Part shown: one piece after another, positions 8,868 through 17,047 of the stretch
Position numbering within the stretch: the first letter of the stretch is position 1
How the letters are laid out: each line of letters opens with the position of its first letter
Origin: Priestia megaterium
GTDB taxonomy: Bacteria; Bacillota; Bacilli; Bacillales; Bacillaceae_H
DNA: 64,000 nt
Reading direction: 5' to 3'
NCBI GenBank assembly: GCA_008180335.1
Contig: VTEF01000002.1
Span: 433,973 to 497,972, forward strand
The notes under the pieces: generated by a model
What the model was told of the DNA's origin: nothing
What the model saw: the letters and a program-made list of their open reading frames with translations, nothing else
Databases searched by the model: none
Made by a program: the position numbers and the translations under genes

Positions 8868-9017
8868 GTTAAAGGAATTGTAGATGAGTTTATTATCGTC
8901 GATACAGGATCAACGGATGCAACGGGTCCAGCGGAATCAGGTGCAGATTTCATTGAAACAGTAAGGATAGGAGACATAAATGCATTCATTCCTTTTAATA
9001 TTGGGGGGAGGGAATAA
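8868..9017 (+). pseudogene. Fragment of a family 2 glycosyltransferase
   Basis: In one frame the DNA reads VKGIVDEFIIVDTGSTDATG, the nucleotide-sugar binding core of GT-A glycosyltransferases (normally VVDTGSTD with a preceding SV-x-x-VDE). About 50 codons survive, with no start and a TAA after GGRE. Comparable enzymes glycosylate spore-surface proteins in bacilli. The remnant ends inside the next gene in a different frame. Confidence 0.6.
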
Positions 9018-9441
9018 TGAAGCAATTGGAGCGCTTGCTTATAATCGACAGCAGACGACTATTAGCAGACTTGTAACTTATGTTATTCAATTAGGAACTA
9101 ATACAGGTGCGTTTGAAATGGCAGTCCTACAGCCGGTTAGTCCAACAGAAGCGACAGTTATCGGTGTGACTACAGTCGTAAATGCTTTAACACCAGGACT
9201 GTTTATTTTACCTTTAACGACGCCTGTAATCCTTGATAGTGATACTGTTTATGCTCTTGCTGTATACAATCAAATCAATGGGTCAAGTTTAGACGGTCGA
9301 AGTACAGGGTTAGGAACAGTAAAAGCTGCGTTTCCAATTAATTTCAGAGATCAAAACCTTACTGGGTTTACAATTGGTCAGTCTATAAATACAAGTGATG
9401 TAAGTCTATTTTTATCACCTTGGATTGCTGGATTGGCTTAG
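8980..9441 (+). CDS. Hypothetical, possible spore-surface beta protein
   Basis: A 153-residue acidic protein rich in Thr, Val, Leu and Gly (VTYVIQLGTNTGAFEMAVLQ), with no signal sequence or charged helices, as expected for a beta-sandwich such as the C-terminal domains of exosporium collagen-like proteins. AGGAG lies 7 bases before the ATG. The first dozen residues (MHSFLLILGGG) are read from DNA that in another frame is the end of the glycosyltransferase remnant, so the N-terminus may be secondary and the protein a relic of a longer one. The family was not recognised. Confidence 0.5.
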   Translation: MHSFLLILGGGNNEAIGALAYNRQQTTISRLVTYVIQLGTNTGAFEMAVLQPVSPTEATVIGVTTVVNALTPGLFILPLTTPVILDSDTVYALAVYNQINGSSLDGRSTGLGTVKAAFPINFRDQNLTGFTIGQSINTSDVSLFLSPWIAGLA

Positions 9442-9489
9442 GCAGCCTTTTGAAATTAGTAAAAGACTGTATGTAAAAATTTCGTTTGT

Positions 9490-9527
9490 AAAGAAGGTCT
9501 GCCTTTAGGGTAGACCTTCTTTATTTT
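9490..9527 (+). terminator. Terminator
   Basis: AAGAAGGTCT / AGACCTTCTT stem followed by TTATTTT, about 50 bases after the preceding stop codon. Confidence 0.75.
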
Positions 9528-9691
9528 AACAGAAAAGGATGAGCGTGCAGGTGTTAAGATGTCTAAAATCAATTGACAAAACAATAAGTTGGATAACGCA
9601 AGCAGCTAAGGTAAACTCTTCTTTCGTATGAGTGTTGAAGAACTGTACATTTAAGACACACTGTGACGTAATGATGCGCAGTGGCAGAGTA

Positions 9692-9725
9692 AGAATGGCC
9701 TGCATCAATTGATACAGGCCATTCT
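9692..9725. repeat. 34-bp near-perfect palindrome
   Basis: AGAATGGCCTG and CAGGCCATTCT flank ATCAATTGAT, itself a palindrome, with a single mismatched pair. It lies just beyond the 3' end of the minus-strand sigma-54 activator fragment and has no T-run, so it is not a normal terminator. Confidence 0.6.
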
Positions 9726-9769
9726 GTATGCTCGATCGCATTGATAAAAAGGAGCAGTGAAAAAAGCAA

Positions 9770-10036
9770 TTAAAGATTATAGCGTTTTTTCTTTCGAGCC
9801 AAGGTTGTGAAATCAATTCCCAATACATCGGCACAGCGTTTCATGGGTTTGTATGCTGATAAATAATGAGCCAAAACTTTCTTTTCATATTGACTCATTA
9901 ATTCTTTTAAAGAGGTCTCTTGAGCTGTTGGAATAAAATTGCTTTCGATGTTTTCTTGTCTTTCAATTCTTTTTTCATGAATTTGAGCTGGAATGATTGA
10001 TTCATCAATGACATCCTCGTCTGATATGATCATCAT
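9770..10036 (-). pseudogene. C-terminal fragment of a sigma-54-dependent activator
   Basis: The 88 codons end in a Fis-type helix-turn-helix (LKELMSQYEKKVLAHYLSAY, then MKRCADVLGIDFTTLARKKKRYNL). This layout is the extreme C-terminus of RocR/TyrR-like enhancer-binding proteins. The AAA+ domain that must precede it is absent: upstream, about 24 more in-frame codons are open before a TAG. A weak GAGG eight bases before the ATG means a short DNA-binding peptide could still be made, but I read it as a remnant. Confidence 0.6.
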
Positions 10037-10349
10037 TTTATCAACCTCAATTAGGGATGATTCTATTACTTCTTCATCTATTTTAGTAGGTTCACTTTTG
10101 CCAATTTTACCCTATCAATAAGCACCGTTAATGAATTCTCTTCCGGTAAGAAATGAATCTGGTACATGCAGTTTCACTTCCAGGATAACAGTGTACGTCT
10201 TGTTAGTTTGTCATGTATAGTTAATGAGCGAGAACAGACTAGAGTGATCTAATGTTGTTGTGATGAAGCGGAGAAGTCCAGATCACATAGCAATGAACCG
10301 TGTTACTATAGTTAAAGTACATATAAAAGAAAAGGAGTGTTCGATAAAG
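10037..10349. other. Gap without recognised gene
   Basis: Apart from the in-frame upstream extension of the sigma-54 activator fragment (to about 10105) I see no gene, hairpin or clear promoter here. Confidence 0.4.
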
Positions 10350-11204
10350 ATGAAAATTTCCGGTGTGCCGCTCGGGTGCAACTATCTTGATTTATGGAAA
10401 GAAAATATGAAGGAATGGGATGGGAATCTGTCTGATCGAATGATTCGTGATGAAGCAGAAGAAGATTTTTGGACTTCTTTTATGGAAAAAAAGAAACAGA
10501 ATGAAGAGGGATATATCAATGCTTATGCTTACCGAATTCAAGAAGAACTGCTGACGCTGCTCGATCAAAATGACCATGCAGTCGAAATTGGTCCTGGCTG
10601 GGGAAATTATACATTCTGTACGGCTGAAAAAGTAAAGCATCTTACGTGTGTGGACAGTTCTCAGAGTGTGATTAACTTTTTAAGAGATGAAACAAATAAG
10701 CTTCAATTAAACAATGTAAGCTTTGTACATGAAAAATGGGAGCAATTTAATAGAAAGGAACGCTACGATGTTGTGTTTGGAGTTAATTGCTATTATCGTA
10801 TACGTGACATAGGAGAAGCACTGCTTAAAATGAACGAAACTGCATCGAGGCTTGTGATCGCAGGGATGACAAGCGGACCAGAAAAACCTCATTATCTAGA
10901 CTTATATAAAGAGCAGGGCTATTCCATCAAATTTAGGCGCCGAGACTATATTCACCTACAAAATATTTTGTACCAGCTTGGCATTATGGCTAATTGCAAA
11001 ATAATCGAGATACCTACCAAGGCTGTCTATGATTCATATGAATCTCTTATAAAGAACAATGTAAGTAAAATTATCACGAAAGACTATAACAAGCGAGAAG
11101 TCGAACAAGCCTTAAGCCGATATGTAATCGAGAAAAATGGAAAATACGAATATCCATATACGTTTCACGCTGTGCTTCTTTACTGGAAACCAGTAAATGT
11201 TTAG
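10350..11204 (+). CDS. Class I SAM-dependent methyltransferase
   Basis: A 284-residue soluble protein. Motif I for S-adenosylmethionine is HAVEIGPGWGNYTF near residue 73, followed by LTCVDSSQSVINFL (motif II acid) and YDVVFGVNCYYRI (post-motif). The N-terminal 65 residues are a helical cap. The acceptor is unknown. AAAAGGAG lies 13 bases before the chosen ATG, rather far, so the true start could be slightly upstream in the same frame. It is a single-gene unit. Confidence 0.75.
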   Translation: MKISGVPLGCNYLDLWKENMKEWDGNLSDRMIRDEAEEDFWTSFMEKKKQNEEGYINAYAYRIQEELLTLLDQNDHAVEIGPGWGNYTFCTAEKVKHLTCVDSSQSVINFLRDETNKLQLNNVSFVHEKWEQFNRKERYDVVFGVNCYYRIRDIGEALLKMNETASRLVIAGMTSGPEKPHYLDLYKEQGYSIKFRRRDYIHLQNILYQLGIMANCKIIEIPTKAVYDSYESLIKNNVSKIITKDYNKREVEQALSRYVIEKNGKYEYPYTFHAVLLYWKPVNV

Positions 11205-11445
11205 CTTATAAAATCTTTAAAAGCGTAATAGACTGTCTCAGAATCACAAAGTCAGTACAGCTGTATAATCGGACTGATGCTAAGTCTATGCAGCGATCTT
11301 TTATACATGGGTGTGCTGTGTTTTTTAGCTTAAAAAGAGCATGGTATCATACAAATATTGGAACTACTTTTACAAATAATTAACAAATGCATTGCTCTTA
11401 CATTATTTAGTTGTTAAAATAATGTAAAGGCTGGTGGATTTTAAC

Positions 11446-11760
11446 ATGATTAGAACGATTAAAGAAAAATTAATAGTAAAACATGTGGAAAAGCAGTTAA
11501 GCAAGTATGATATTCAGCTGATGCATTTTATTCCGGGACGTATTCGCCTTCAGTCTCCTGAATGGAAGAAGAATGATAGATTAATTGAGTGCATTATGAC
11601 AAAGCTTAAAGAGCAGATCCTCGTGTATGAAGTGAAATTTACCGCATCAACTGGCAGCTTGCTTATTACATATGATGCTTCTTATATGACAGACATGAAA
11701 GAAATAGAATCATGGTTTTACATAGTAGATCAAGTATATAAAGAAGAATTTAAGGCATAA
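11446..11760 (+). CDS. HMA2-like domain protein 1 of the P-type ATPase operon
   Basis: 104 residues with one ferredoxin-like heavy-metal-associated-type domain lacking the CxxC metal site. The first strand motif is LMHFIPGRIRLQSPEW and the later strand TGSLLITYD. The same two motifs occur in the next gene, at the N-terminus of the P-type ATPase, and in the gene after it (there with QTMLIKYD for the second). First gene of a five-gene unit: the next begins 13 bases downstream. GGTGG lies 8 bases before the ATG. Probably a cytosolic partner of the ATPase; function inferred from context only. Confidence 0.7.
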   Translation: MIRTIKEKLIVKHVEKQLSKYDIQLMHFIPGRIRLQSPEWKKNDRLIECIMTKLKEQILVYEVKFTASTGSLLITYDASYMTDMKEIESWFYIVDQVYKEEFKA

Positions 11761-11773
11761 GGGGAGATGACTA

Positions 11774-12298
11774 GTGATACCTACTCTTGTAGGAATTGGA
11801 GCTTCGCTTATTGCTCCGAAGATTATGTCTCAGTTTCGAGATCAAAAGGTAAAAGTTCTGCACGCTATGCCGGGCAGACTGCGGATACAATGTGATAGCT
11901 GGAAGCACCGTATAGTTGCAAACGCTTTAACAGAACGCGTACAGAACCATCCTCTCATCCTCACTTCAAAAGCATCAGAAATAACCGGGAGCCTCACACT
12001 TCAATTTGTTGTTCCTCACATTAGCCAGGAAGAACTGGATGATGTTATAAATCAAGCTGTTCAAATTGCAGCAGAAGCAATCTTACATAAAGATGCTCTG
12101 ATGATGAACGGGATGAAACATACGCTGGGTTTTATTGATAAAGGCATTAAAAAGCAAACGAACGGGTTTGCAGATCTTGATAGCCTTTTAGTTTTATATC
12201 TATTAGGAAAAGGTGTGCAGACGCTTGGAAGCGCTCCTGCTTTTTCAGCAAGTCTATTATATTGGTCTTATACAATTATCAAAAGCAAAGAGGAGTGA
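11774..12298 (+). CDS. HMA2-like domain protein 2 of the P-type ATPase operon
   Basis: 174 residues starting at a GTG with GGGGAGATGA upstream. After a short hydrophobic N-terminus (IPTLVGIGASLIAPKIM) comes the HMA-type domain with VLHAMPGRLRIQCDSW and TGSLTLQFV, then a C-terminal hydrophobic pair (LDSLLVLYLLGKGVQTLG and FSASLLYWSYTII) likely to sit in or on the membrane. No CxxC is present. The stop codon is 8 bases before the ATPase ATG, so translation is linked. Confidence 0.7.
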   Translation: MIPTLVGIGASLIAPKIMSQFRDQKVKVLHAMPGRLRIQCDSWKHRIVANALTERVQNHPLILTSKASEITGSLTLQFVVPHISQEELDDVINQAVQIAAEAILHKDALMMNGMKHTLGFIDKGIKKQTNGFADLDSLLVLYLLGKGVQTLGSAPAFSASLLYWSYTIIKSKEE

Positions 12299-12306
12299 CG
12301 TCTATC

Positions 12307-14430
12307 ATGATAAATGGAGTGTCCATTGCCCATTCTTTGCCCGGGAGAACCCGTTTTTATATAGAAAAAGGCATGGATTCACATATTGTTGAATGTTGGC
12401 TGCGCTCTTTTACAGGTGTTCGTTCGGCAGTTTATAACGAAATAACGGGCAGTATTCTTGTGTATCATGATATGACCGTCTCCTTACAAGAGCTTAAGCA
12501 GTTTATCCGTTTATTTTTAAAAATGAACATTAAAACGAACGAGCTGTCTTCGGCATGGAAGCAGCTAACACCGATTATAGCGTGTACAACTATGTTTGCT
12601 GCAAATTGGCATGTACAGAAATCGCCGGTCTCTGTCCTATGGAAAGCTGCATTTCACCGGGCTGCGATGGTAACGGCGGTTGCTACTTCTTTTGAAGTCA
12701 TAAAGGACGGCATTTTACACGTAGTGAAAGAGAAAAAAGGAAATGCCAATACGCTGACTGCAGCTTCTATTTTTGCGTCTTTATTTATCGGAAACCCTGG
12801 TTCGGCTTTGGTTATTACGATTATGTCAACGATTAGTGAATTGTTAACTGAATATACATCTCAGCAAACAAAGCAGCATATTCACTCCGTCTTAGAATTA
12901 GACACTTCTTATGCTTGGAAAGTAAATGCTGAAGGCGTTGAAGAAAAAGTGGCATTAGAGAAAATACAAGTAGGGGATCAAGTAGTCGTTTTTACTGGAG
13001 AAAAAATTCCAGTGGACGGAGTCGTAATAGAAGGAATGGGCACGGTAGATGAATCATCGATTACTGGCGAGTATATGCCAAGGGAGTTAAGCGGCAGCGA
13101 ATGTGTATACGCAGGAAGCATTCTGCAATCCGGGCACTTGACAATCACAGTGGAAAAAGTCGGTGAAGACACAGCTCTTTCTCGCATTATCAAGTTATTA
13201 GAAGAAGCACAGGAAAAGCGGGCACCTATTCAAAATATAGCAGATTCACTTGCTGAAAAAATGGTTCCTGTTTCATTTGGATTAGCGCTTTTAACGCTTC
13301 TGCTGACAAGGAATGTAAACAGAGCGATGAACATGCTTGTCATTGACTTTATATGCGGAATCAAGTTATCTACGGCAACTGCTCTTTATGCTTCAATCGG
13401 CCGGGCTGCGAAAGAAGGAGCGATTGTGAAAGGCAGCCATCATATCGAAGAAATGTCAAAATTAAAAACAATTATCCTTGATAAAACAGGGACAATTACA
13501 GAAGGAGCACCGGTTGTCGAGCATGTTATGGCATGCAATGGATACGAGGAAGAAGACGTCATTCGTTTAGCGGCTGCAGCTGAAAAAAACTCTACGCATC
13601 CGATTGCAGATGCCATTGTTAAACAGGCGGATAAATGGAAAATACCTATTCCGGCAAGAGATCATAATGCCCAAGTAGAAACGGTTGTCGGAAAAGGCAT
13701 TTGCACCTTGTTAGATGGCAAACAGATTGTTGTCGGAAGCCGCCGCTTTATGAATGAGTTGAAAATTAAAATCGATCATTTCATGCATCAGTTAGAAAAA
13801 GATGAAAACGTGATTTATGTGGCATATGATCAAACCTTAGTAGGGATAGTCAGTATCTTTGATAAGATTCGGTCAGGTATGCACCGTACAGTACATCATC
13901 TACGCAAGCAAGGCGTTGACGATATTATTATGTTAACAGGAGACAAACGTACAGTGGCAAGAGAAATGGCACAACGGCTAAGGCTGAATTGGTATCATGC
14001 TGAGGCGCTTCCGGAAGATAAAGCAAATTATGTTAAGCGCTATGGTAGAAGAGGGGCAGTTATGATGGTAGGAGATGGGATAAATGATGCCCCGGCTCTT
14101 GCCCATGCACACGTAGGGGTGACAATGGGGGCAAAGCGGACAGATATTGCATCAGAGTCAAGTGACGTCATCATTACATCGGATAATCCAGAAATGCTCT
14201 CAGAATTAGTTGGGCTGTCTAAGAAGACCATGACGATTATTAAACAGAATTTTATTGCTACATTTATGATCAATGGGGTTGCTATTTTGTTTGGCGCTCT
14301 AGGCATCTTCTCGCCAATTGTTGGAGCAGCTATTCATAATGCAGCAACGATCGGTGTAGTATTAAATAGCACACGTATCTTATGGATAGAAGGTGAAGTC
14401 AATGAATCCTCAATTTTATATTCTGCATGA
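12307..14430 (+). CDS. P1B-like P-type ATPase without the CPC motif
   Basis: 707 residues. Order: N-terminal HMA-type domain with SLPGRTRFY (residues 1-80); two membrane segments; actuator loop with SSITGEYMP near 252; further helices; phosphorylation motif DKTGT with Asp392; STHPIADAIV, the HP locus of P1B pumps; hinge GDGINDAP near 589; last two helices. In the ion-binding helix the usual CPC/CPx is replaced by FICGIKLSTATAL (Cys350), so the metal is not the classic Cu/Zn set and cannot be named. This resembles the CtpC-like and DYSCxxK pumps. It overlaps the following gene by 29 bases. Confidence 0.85.
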   Translation: MINGVSIAHSLPGRTRFYIEKGMDSHIVECWLRSFTGVRSAVYNEITGSILVYHDMTVSLQELKQFIRLFLKMNIKTNELSSAWKQLTPIIACTTMFAANWHVQKSPVSVLWKAAFHRAAMVTAVATSFEVIKDGILHVVKEKKGNANTLTAASIFASLFIGNPGSALVITIMSTISELLTEYTSQQTKQHIHSVLELDTSYAWKVNAEGVEEKVALEKIQVGDQVVVFTGEKIPVDGVVIEGMGTVDESSITGEYMPRELSGSECVYAGSILQSGHLTITVEKVGEDTALSRIIKLLEEAQEKRAPIQNIADSLAEKMVPVSFGLALLTLLLTRNVNRAMNMLVIDFICGIKLSTATALYASIGRAAKEGAIVKGSHHIEEMSKLKTIILDKTGTITEGAPVVEHVMACNGYEEEDVIRLAAAAEKNSTHPIADAIVKQADKWKIPIPARDHNAQVETVVGKGICTLLDGKQIVVGSRRFMNELKIKIDHFMHQLEKDENVIYVAYDQTLVGIVSIFDKIRSGMHRTVHHLRKQGVDDIIMLTGDKRTVAREMAQRLRLNWYHAEALPEDKANYVKRYGRRGAVMMVGDGINDAPALAHAHVGVTMGAKRTDIASESSDVIITSDNPEMLSELVGLSKKTMTIIKQNFIATFMINGVAILFGALGIFSPIVGAAIHNAATIGVVLNSTRILWIEGEVNESSILYSA

Positions 14431-14992
14431 TATTCCAGGTCGTCTGCGATTGCAAATTCCATCCTTGCGAGATAAGACAGATTATGAGGAGATTGAGCAT
14501 ATGTTTTCGTCTCTTAACGGGGTGTCATTGGTCAGAATCGAACCGATTATTCAGACGATGTTAATTAAATATGACTCTGCACATTTGTCTCGTAATACAA
14601 TCTTTCGATACGTATCGATTTTCTTTCAGCAAACACGATTAGATCCCTTAGACGATATTATGATTCAGATGCATCCAACAACTCGAAGCGATTGGCTGCG
14701 GGCTTTGTTTTCTGGAGGATTATTATTGTTAGCTGGTATAAGAAAGTCATCATTTCATAAACCTGATGCCTTAGTATATGGAGCTGTTGTAGCCACAGGC
14801 TACACTGTGTTATCTCATGGAAAAAGCAACAAGATCAGACATCCTGATGTATTGACAGGAATCTTGAGTTTACTGTCGCTAGGGCCTTCTAACATGCTTT
14901 ACGTGGCGATGATTACATGGATTGTTAATGTATTGGAACTGTTACATGAAAAGCGGAAATTTCAGCCGCAAAGGTTATACACAATGATTTAG
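14402..14992 (+). CDS. HMA2-like domain protein 3 of the P-type ATPase operon
   Basis: 196 residues; the N-terminal 80 form a HMA-type domain with ILHDIPGRLRLQIPSL and IIQTMLIKYD, again without CxxC. The C-terminal half is hydrophobic (ALFSGGLLLLAGI, LVYGAVVATGYTVL, VLTGILSLLSLGPSNMLYVAMI), giving about three membrane helices that resemble the first helices of the ATPase without its catalytic domains. The ATG lies inside the end of the ATPase gene with AAGGTG upstream. It may be a truncated duplicate kept as a partner subunit. Confidence 0.65.
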   Translation: MNPQFYILHDIPGRLRLQIPSLRDKTDYEEIEHMFSSLNGVSLVRIEPIIQTMLIKYDSAHLSRNTIFRYVSIFFQQTRLDPLDDIMIQMHPTTRSDWLRALFSGGLLLLAGIRKSSFHKPDALVYGAVVATGYTVLSHGKSNKIRHPDVLTGILSLLSLGPSNMLYVAMITWIVNVLELLHEKRKFQPQRLYTMI

Positions 14993-15054
14993 ATATTCAT
15001 TCATACACTTTTGTATGAATTGATATATAACTAATTTAATGGGGGAATTATCTA

Positions 15055-15279
15055 ATGATTAATCGCGACTTTTTAATGGGTTTTGTATCAGGCACAGTAG
15101 TAGGAGCAGTAGGATACCGTTTGTATGAGCAAAACGGAGGGCAGCTTCAGCGCCTTGTTCAGCCTAATCCATCATTCAGAGCACCACAAGGAGCAGGTTC
15201 ATATCAACCTTCTCTAGAAGAACTTGTAGCACAAAAAGAACGTTTAGAAGATATGATTGCAGAAATTCAAGTAAAGTAA
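15055..15279 (+). CDS. Small YtxH-like membrane protein
   Basis: 74 residues: MINRDFLMGFVSGTVVGAVG, a single Gly-rich N-terminal helix, then a polar linker and a C-terminal coiled-coil (SLEELVAQKERLEDMIAEI). YtxH-type proteins have this plan. It closes the ATPase operon and is followed by a strong terminator. In mycobacteria small one-helix proteins (PacL) accompany CtpC-type pumps; the plan here is comparable, although no sequence relation is claimed. Confidence 0.65.
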   Translation: MINRDFLMGFVSGTVVGAVGYRLYEQNGGQLQRLVQPNPSFRAPQGAGSYQPSLEELVAQKERLEDMIAEIQVK

Positions 15280-15289
15280 AAGCTGCATC

Positions 15290-15336
15290 AAAAAAGCATG
15301 AGAAGCAGTTCAAGGCTGCTTCTCATGCTTTTTTTA
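15290..15336 (+). terminator. Operon terminator
   Basis: AAAAAGCATGAGAAGCAG pairs with CTGCTTCTCATGCTTTTT, followed by more T residues. This closes the ATPase operon. From here to 15770 the DNA is AT-rich and I see no gene. Confidence 0.9.
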
Positions 15337-15788
15337 TATTAATAATAGGGGAACACAATAGGAAGGAAAGCATACCATAAAAAAGCATCAAGTCATTTCA
15401 AATACGGCTTAAGACTTTGTTATGGACAAATATTTTTACCAGGTGTTAAAATGTTTCCTGAAGGAAAAAACTTTATTTTATCATACTTCAATCAGAAGAT
15501 TTAATCAACATAAAATTCATAAAATGGTATATATTTACTATCGTCTATGGGTGTATGATCCTTGTATACAATGTACATAGCTCGAGATCTGTGTTGTTTT
15601 TTTGTATTTTTAAAATGTTCTTAATAAAAAAGTAAGAGAGAGTTAAAAGCACGAACAGCTTTTATATTCAGCCATTATCTGCATTTGAAACATTGCAGTT
15701 TGTTCAAGTAGAAAGAATGGAGCTTAAGGGGATAGACATACTTGTTGTACATAAAAAGTTCTTCGTCTATTTTAGGAGGGTATCTTAA

Positions 15789-15824
15789 ATGAAATTGAGG
15801 TGTTTATGTTGTACAGTGATGTGA
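15789..15824 (+). CDS. Eleven-codon upstream ORF overlapping the GNAT gene
   Basis: The best ribosome site in the area, AGGAGGG at 15774-15780, is 8 bases from an ATG that encodes only MKLRCLCCTVM and then TGA. The following acetyltransferase starts inside it in another frame. Three cysteine codons in 11 are unusual. It may set translational coupling or act as a leader peptide; a sequencing or natural frameshift is the alternative. Confidence 0.4.
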   Translation: MKLRCLCCTVM

Positions 15825-16315
15825 AAATTGAACAGGTAAAATCAATCGGTGAGCACGTTGATGAGCTTTCTGAACTGCTTATAAAGACAGTAGATGATGG
15901 TGCGTCAATTGGTTTTTTGCCGCCGATGAAACATTCAGAGGCAAAAGCATATTGGGAAACGCTATTAAACCCCGAAGAGATGTTATTGATAGCCAAAACA
16001 AACGATCAGATAGTCGGGAGTGTCCAGCTGCATTTATGCACGAAGAAAAATGGCATTCATAGAGGAGAAATCGGAAAATTAATGACGCATCCTCACTTTA
16101 GGCGTAATGGGATTGGCCGGTTATTAATGGAAACAGCTGAAGAAAGAGCAAAACAAGAAGGCAGGTCTTTGTTAGTTCTCGATACAAGAGAAGGCGACCC
16201 TTCTAATCGCCTCTACACGTCATTGGGATTTGTTGAAGCCGGACGCATCCCGTTTTATGCCAAGTCAGCAAATGGAGAACTACATCCAACTGTTTTTTAT
16301 TATAAATCCATTTAG
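15806..16315 (+). CDS. GNAT-family N-acetyltransferase
   Basis: 169 residues with the GNAT fold. The acetyl-CoA loop is HFRRNGIGRLLMETAEERA near residue 95, after the beta-4 strand IGKLMTHP, and the C-terminal GFVEAGRIPFYAK is the usual closing region. The substrate is unknown, although DGASIGFLPP near the start is shared with a group of Bacillus acetyltransferases. I choose the ATG preceded by TTGAGG; a GTG two codons earlier is possible. Translation is probably linked to the overlapping mini-ORF. Confidence 0.8.
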   Translation: MLYSDVKIEQVKSIGEHVDELSELLIKTVDDGASIGFLPPMKHSEAKAYWETLLNPEEMLLIAKTNDQIVGSVQLHLCTKKNGIHRGEIGKLMTHPHFRRNGIGRLLMETAEERAKQEGRSLLVLDTREGDPSNRLYTSLGFVEAGRIPFYAKSANGELHPTVFYYKSI

Positions 16316-16413
16316 CTTAACTTCCGCCAATTGATCTCGCTGTGTGGAAATAGAAGAGAGGAAAAACTGGCTGGAAAGGTTCAAACAGAAAAACATAGGC
16401 TAACGCATGTTCA

Positions 16414-16458
16414 GCCGCCAACCACGAGCGCGAATTTTCTTCATCTCCCGTTGGCGGC
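16414..16458. repeat. Inverted repeat between convergent genes
   Basis: GCCGCCAAC and GTTGGCGGC form a 9-bp GC-rich stem with a 27-base loop between a plus-strand and a minus-strand gene. There is no clear T-run on either side. Confidence 0.4.
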
Positions 16459-16487
16459 AGTTTGATTATCTGAAAATCGCTTGTTTT

Positions 16488-16754
16488 TTAGCGGTACATA
16501 GACTGGACTTGCTCTAAATCATGTAATAATTGTTTGATTTCATCTTGAGACAGACGAACAGGCATTTGATCGTAGAGTGTAATAATTTGACCGTCATTTT
16601 CATCTTCATGTGCTTTTAAGTAATTGTATATGTTGTTTAACTGATTTTCTTTAAGAATTGATTCAGTAAAGAAATCTTTCACCTTTTGAATCGTAAATAT
16701 GTTCATCCCTGTATCGAATTCTCCTGAAATAATATTTCCATGCATATGTGACAC
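16488..16754 (-). CDS. Hypothetical acidic protein, 88 residues
   Basis: I start at the GTG encoding VSHMHGNIISGEFDTG because AGGAG lies 8 bases upstream on the minus strand. The protein is soluble, helical and acidic (KVKDFFTESILKENQLNNIYNYL, then DEIKQLLHDLEQVQ), with no signal or membrane segment. I do not recognise its family. Confidence 0.55.
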   Translation of the reverse strand: MSHMHGNIISGEFDTGMNIFTIQKVKDFFTESILKENQLNNIYNYLKAHEDENDGQIITLYDQMPVRLSQDEIKQLLHDLEQVQSMYR

Positions 16755-17015
16755 GAGAACCACTCCTAGCTATTTTTGAGTTAGTGTACCCTTTAAAGAA
16801 TAAAAAAATGATTATTAATGGAAAAGGAGCATCGTGTTATGAAAACCAGCCAAGTTTTGAGCGGGGATGCAATAAGTAAGAAGGGGATTTAAAGCAGAAA
16901 CATACAAATTATTAACCTCTATTAAATTAATAACATTTTTGGTAAATATTATGGTTAATAAATGTTTGGAACTATGCTATAATGAAGATGTTCTAATTTT
17001 TCTAATCTAAGACAT

Positions 17016-17047
17016 AAAAAAGAACAGGCAGCCGCCTGTTCTTTTTT
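17016..17047. terminator. Terminator of the DJ-1/PfpI gene
   Basis: AAAAAAGAACAGGC and GCCTGTTCTTTTTT form a 14-bp stem flanked by T-runs on both strands. It overlaps the 3' end of the minus-strand gene. Confidence 0.85.

Noticed and set aside
11217-11433. Possible second copy of the remnant at 5958-6188
   Set aside because: Only short scattered matches (ATCGGACT, GATGCT); no consistent frame.
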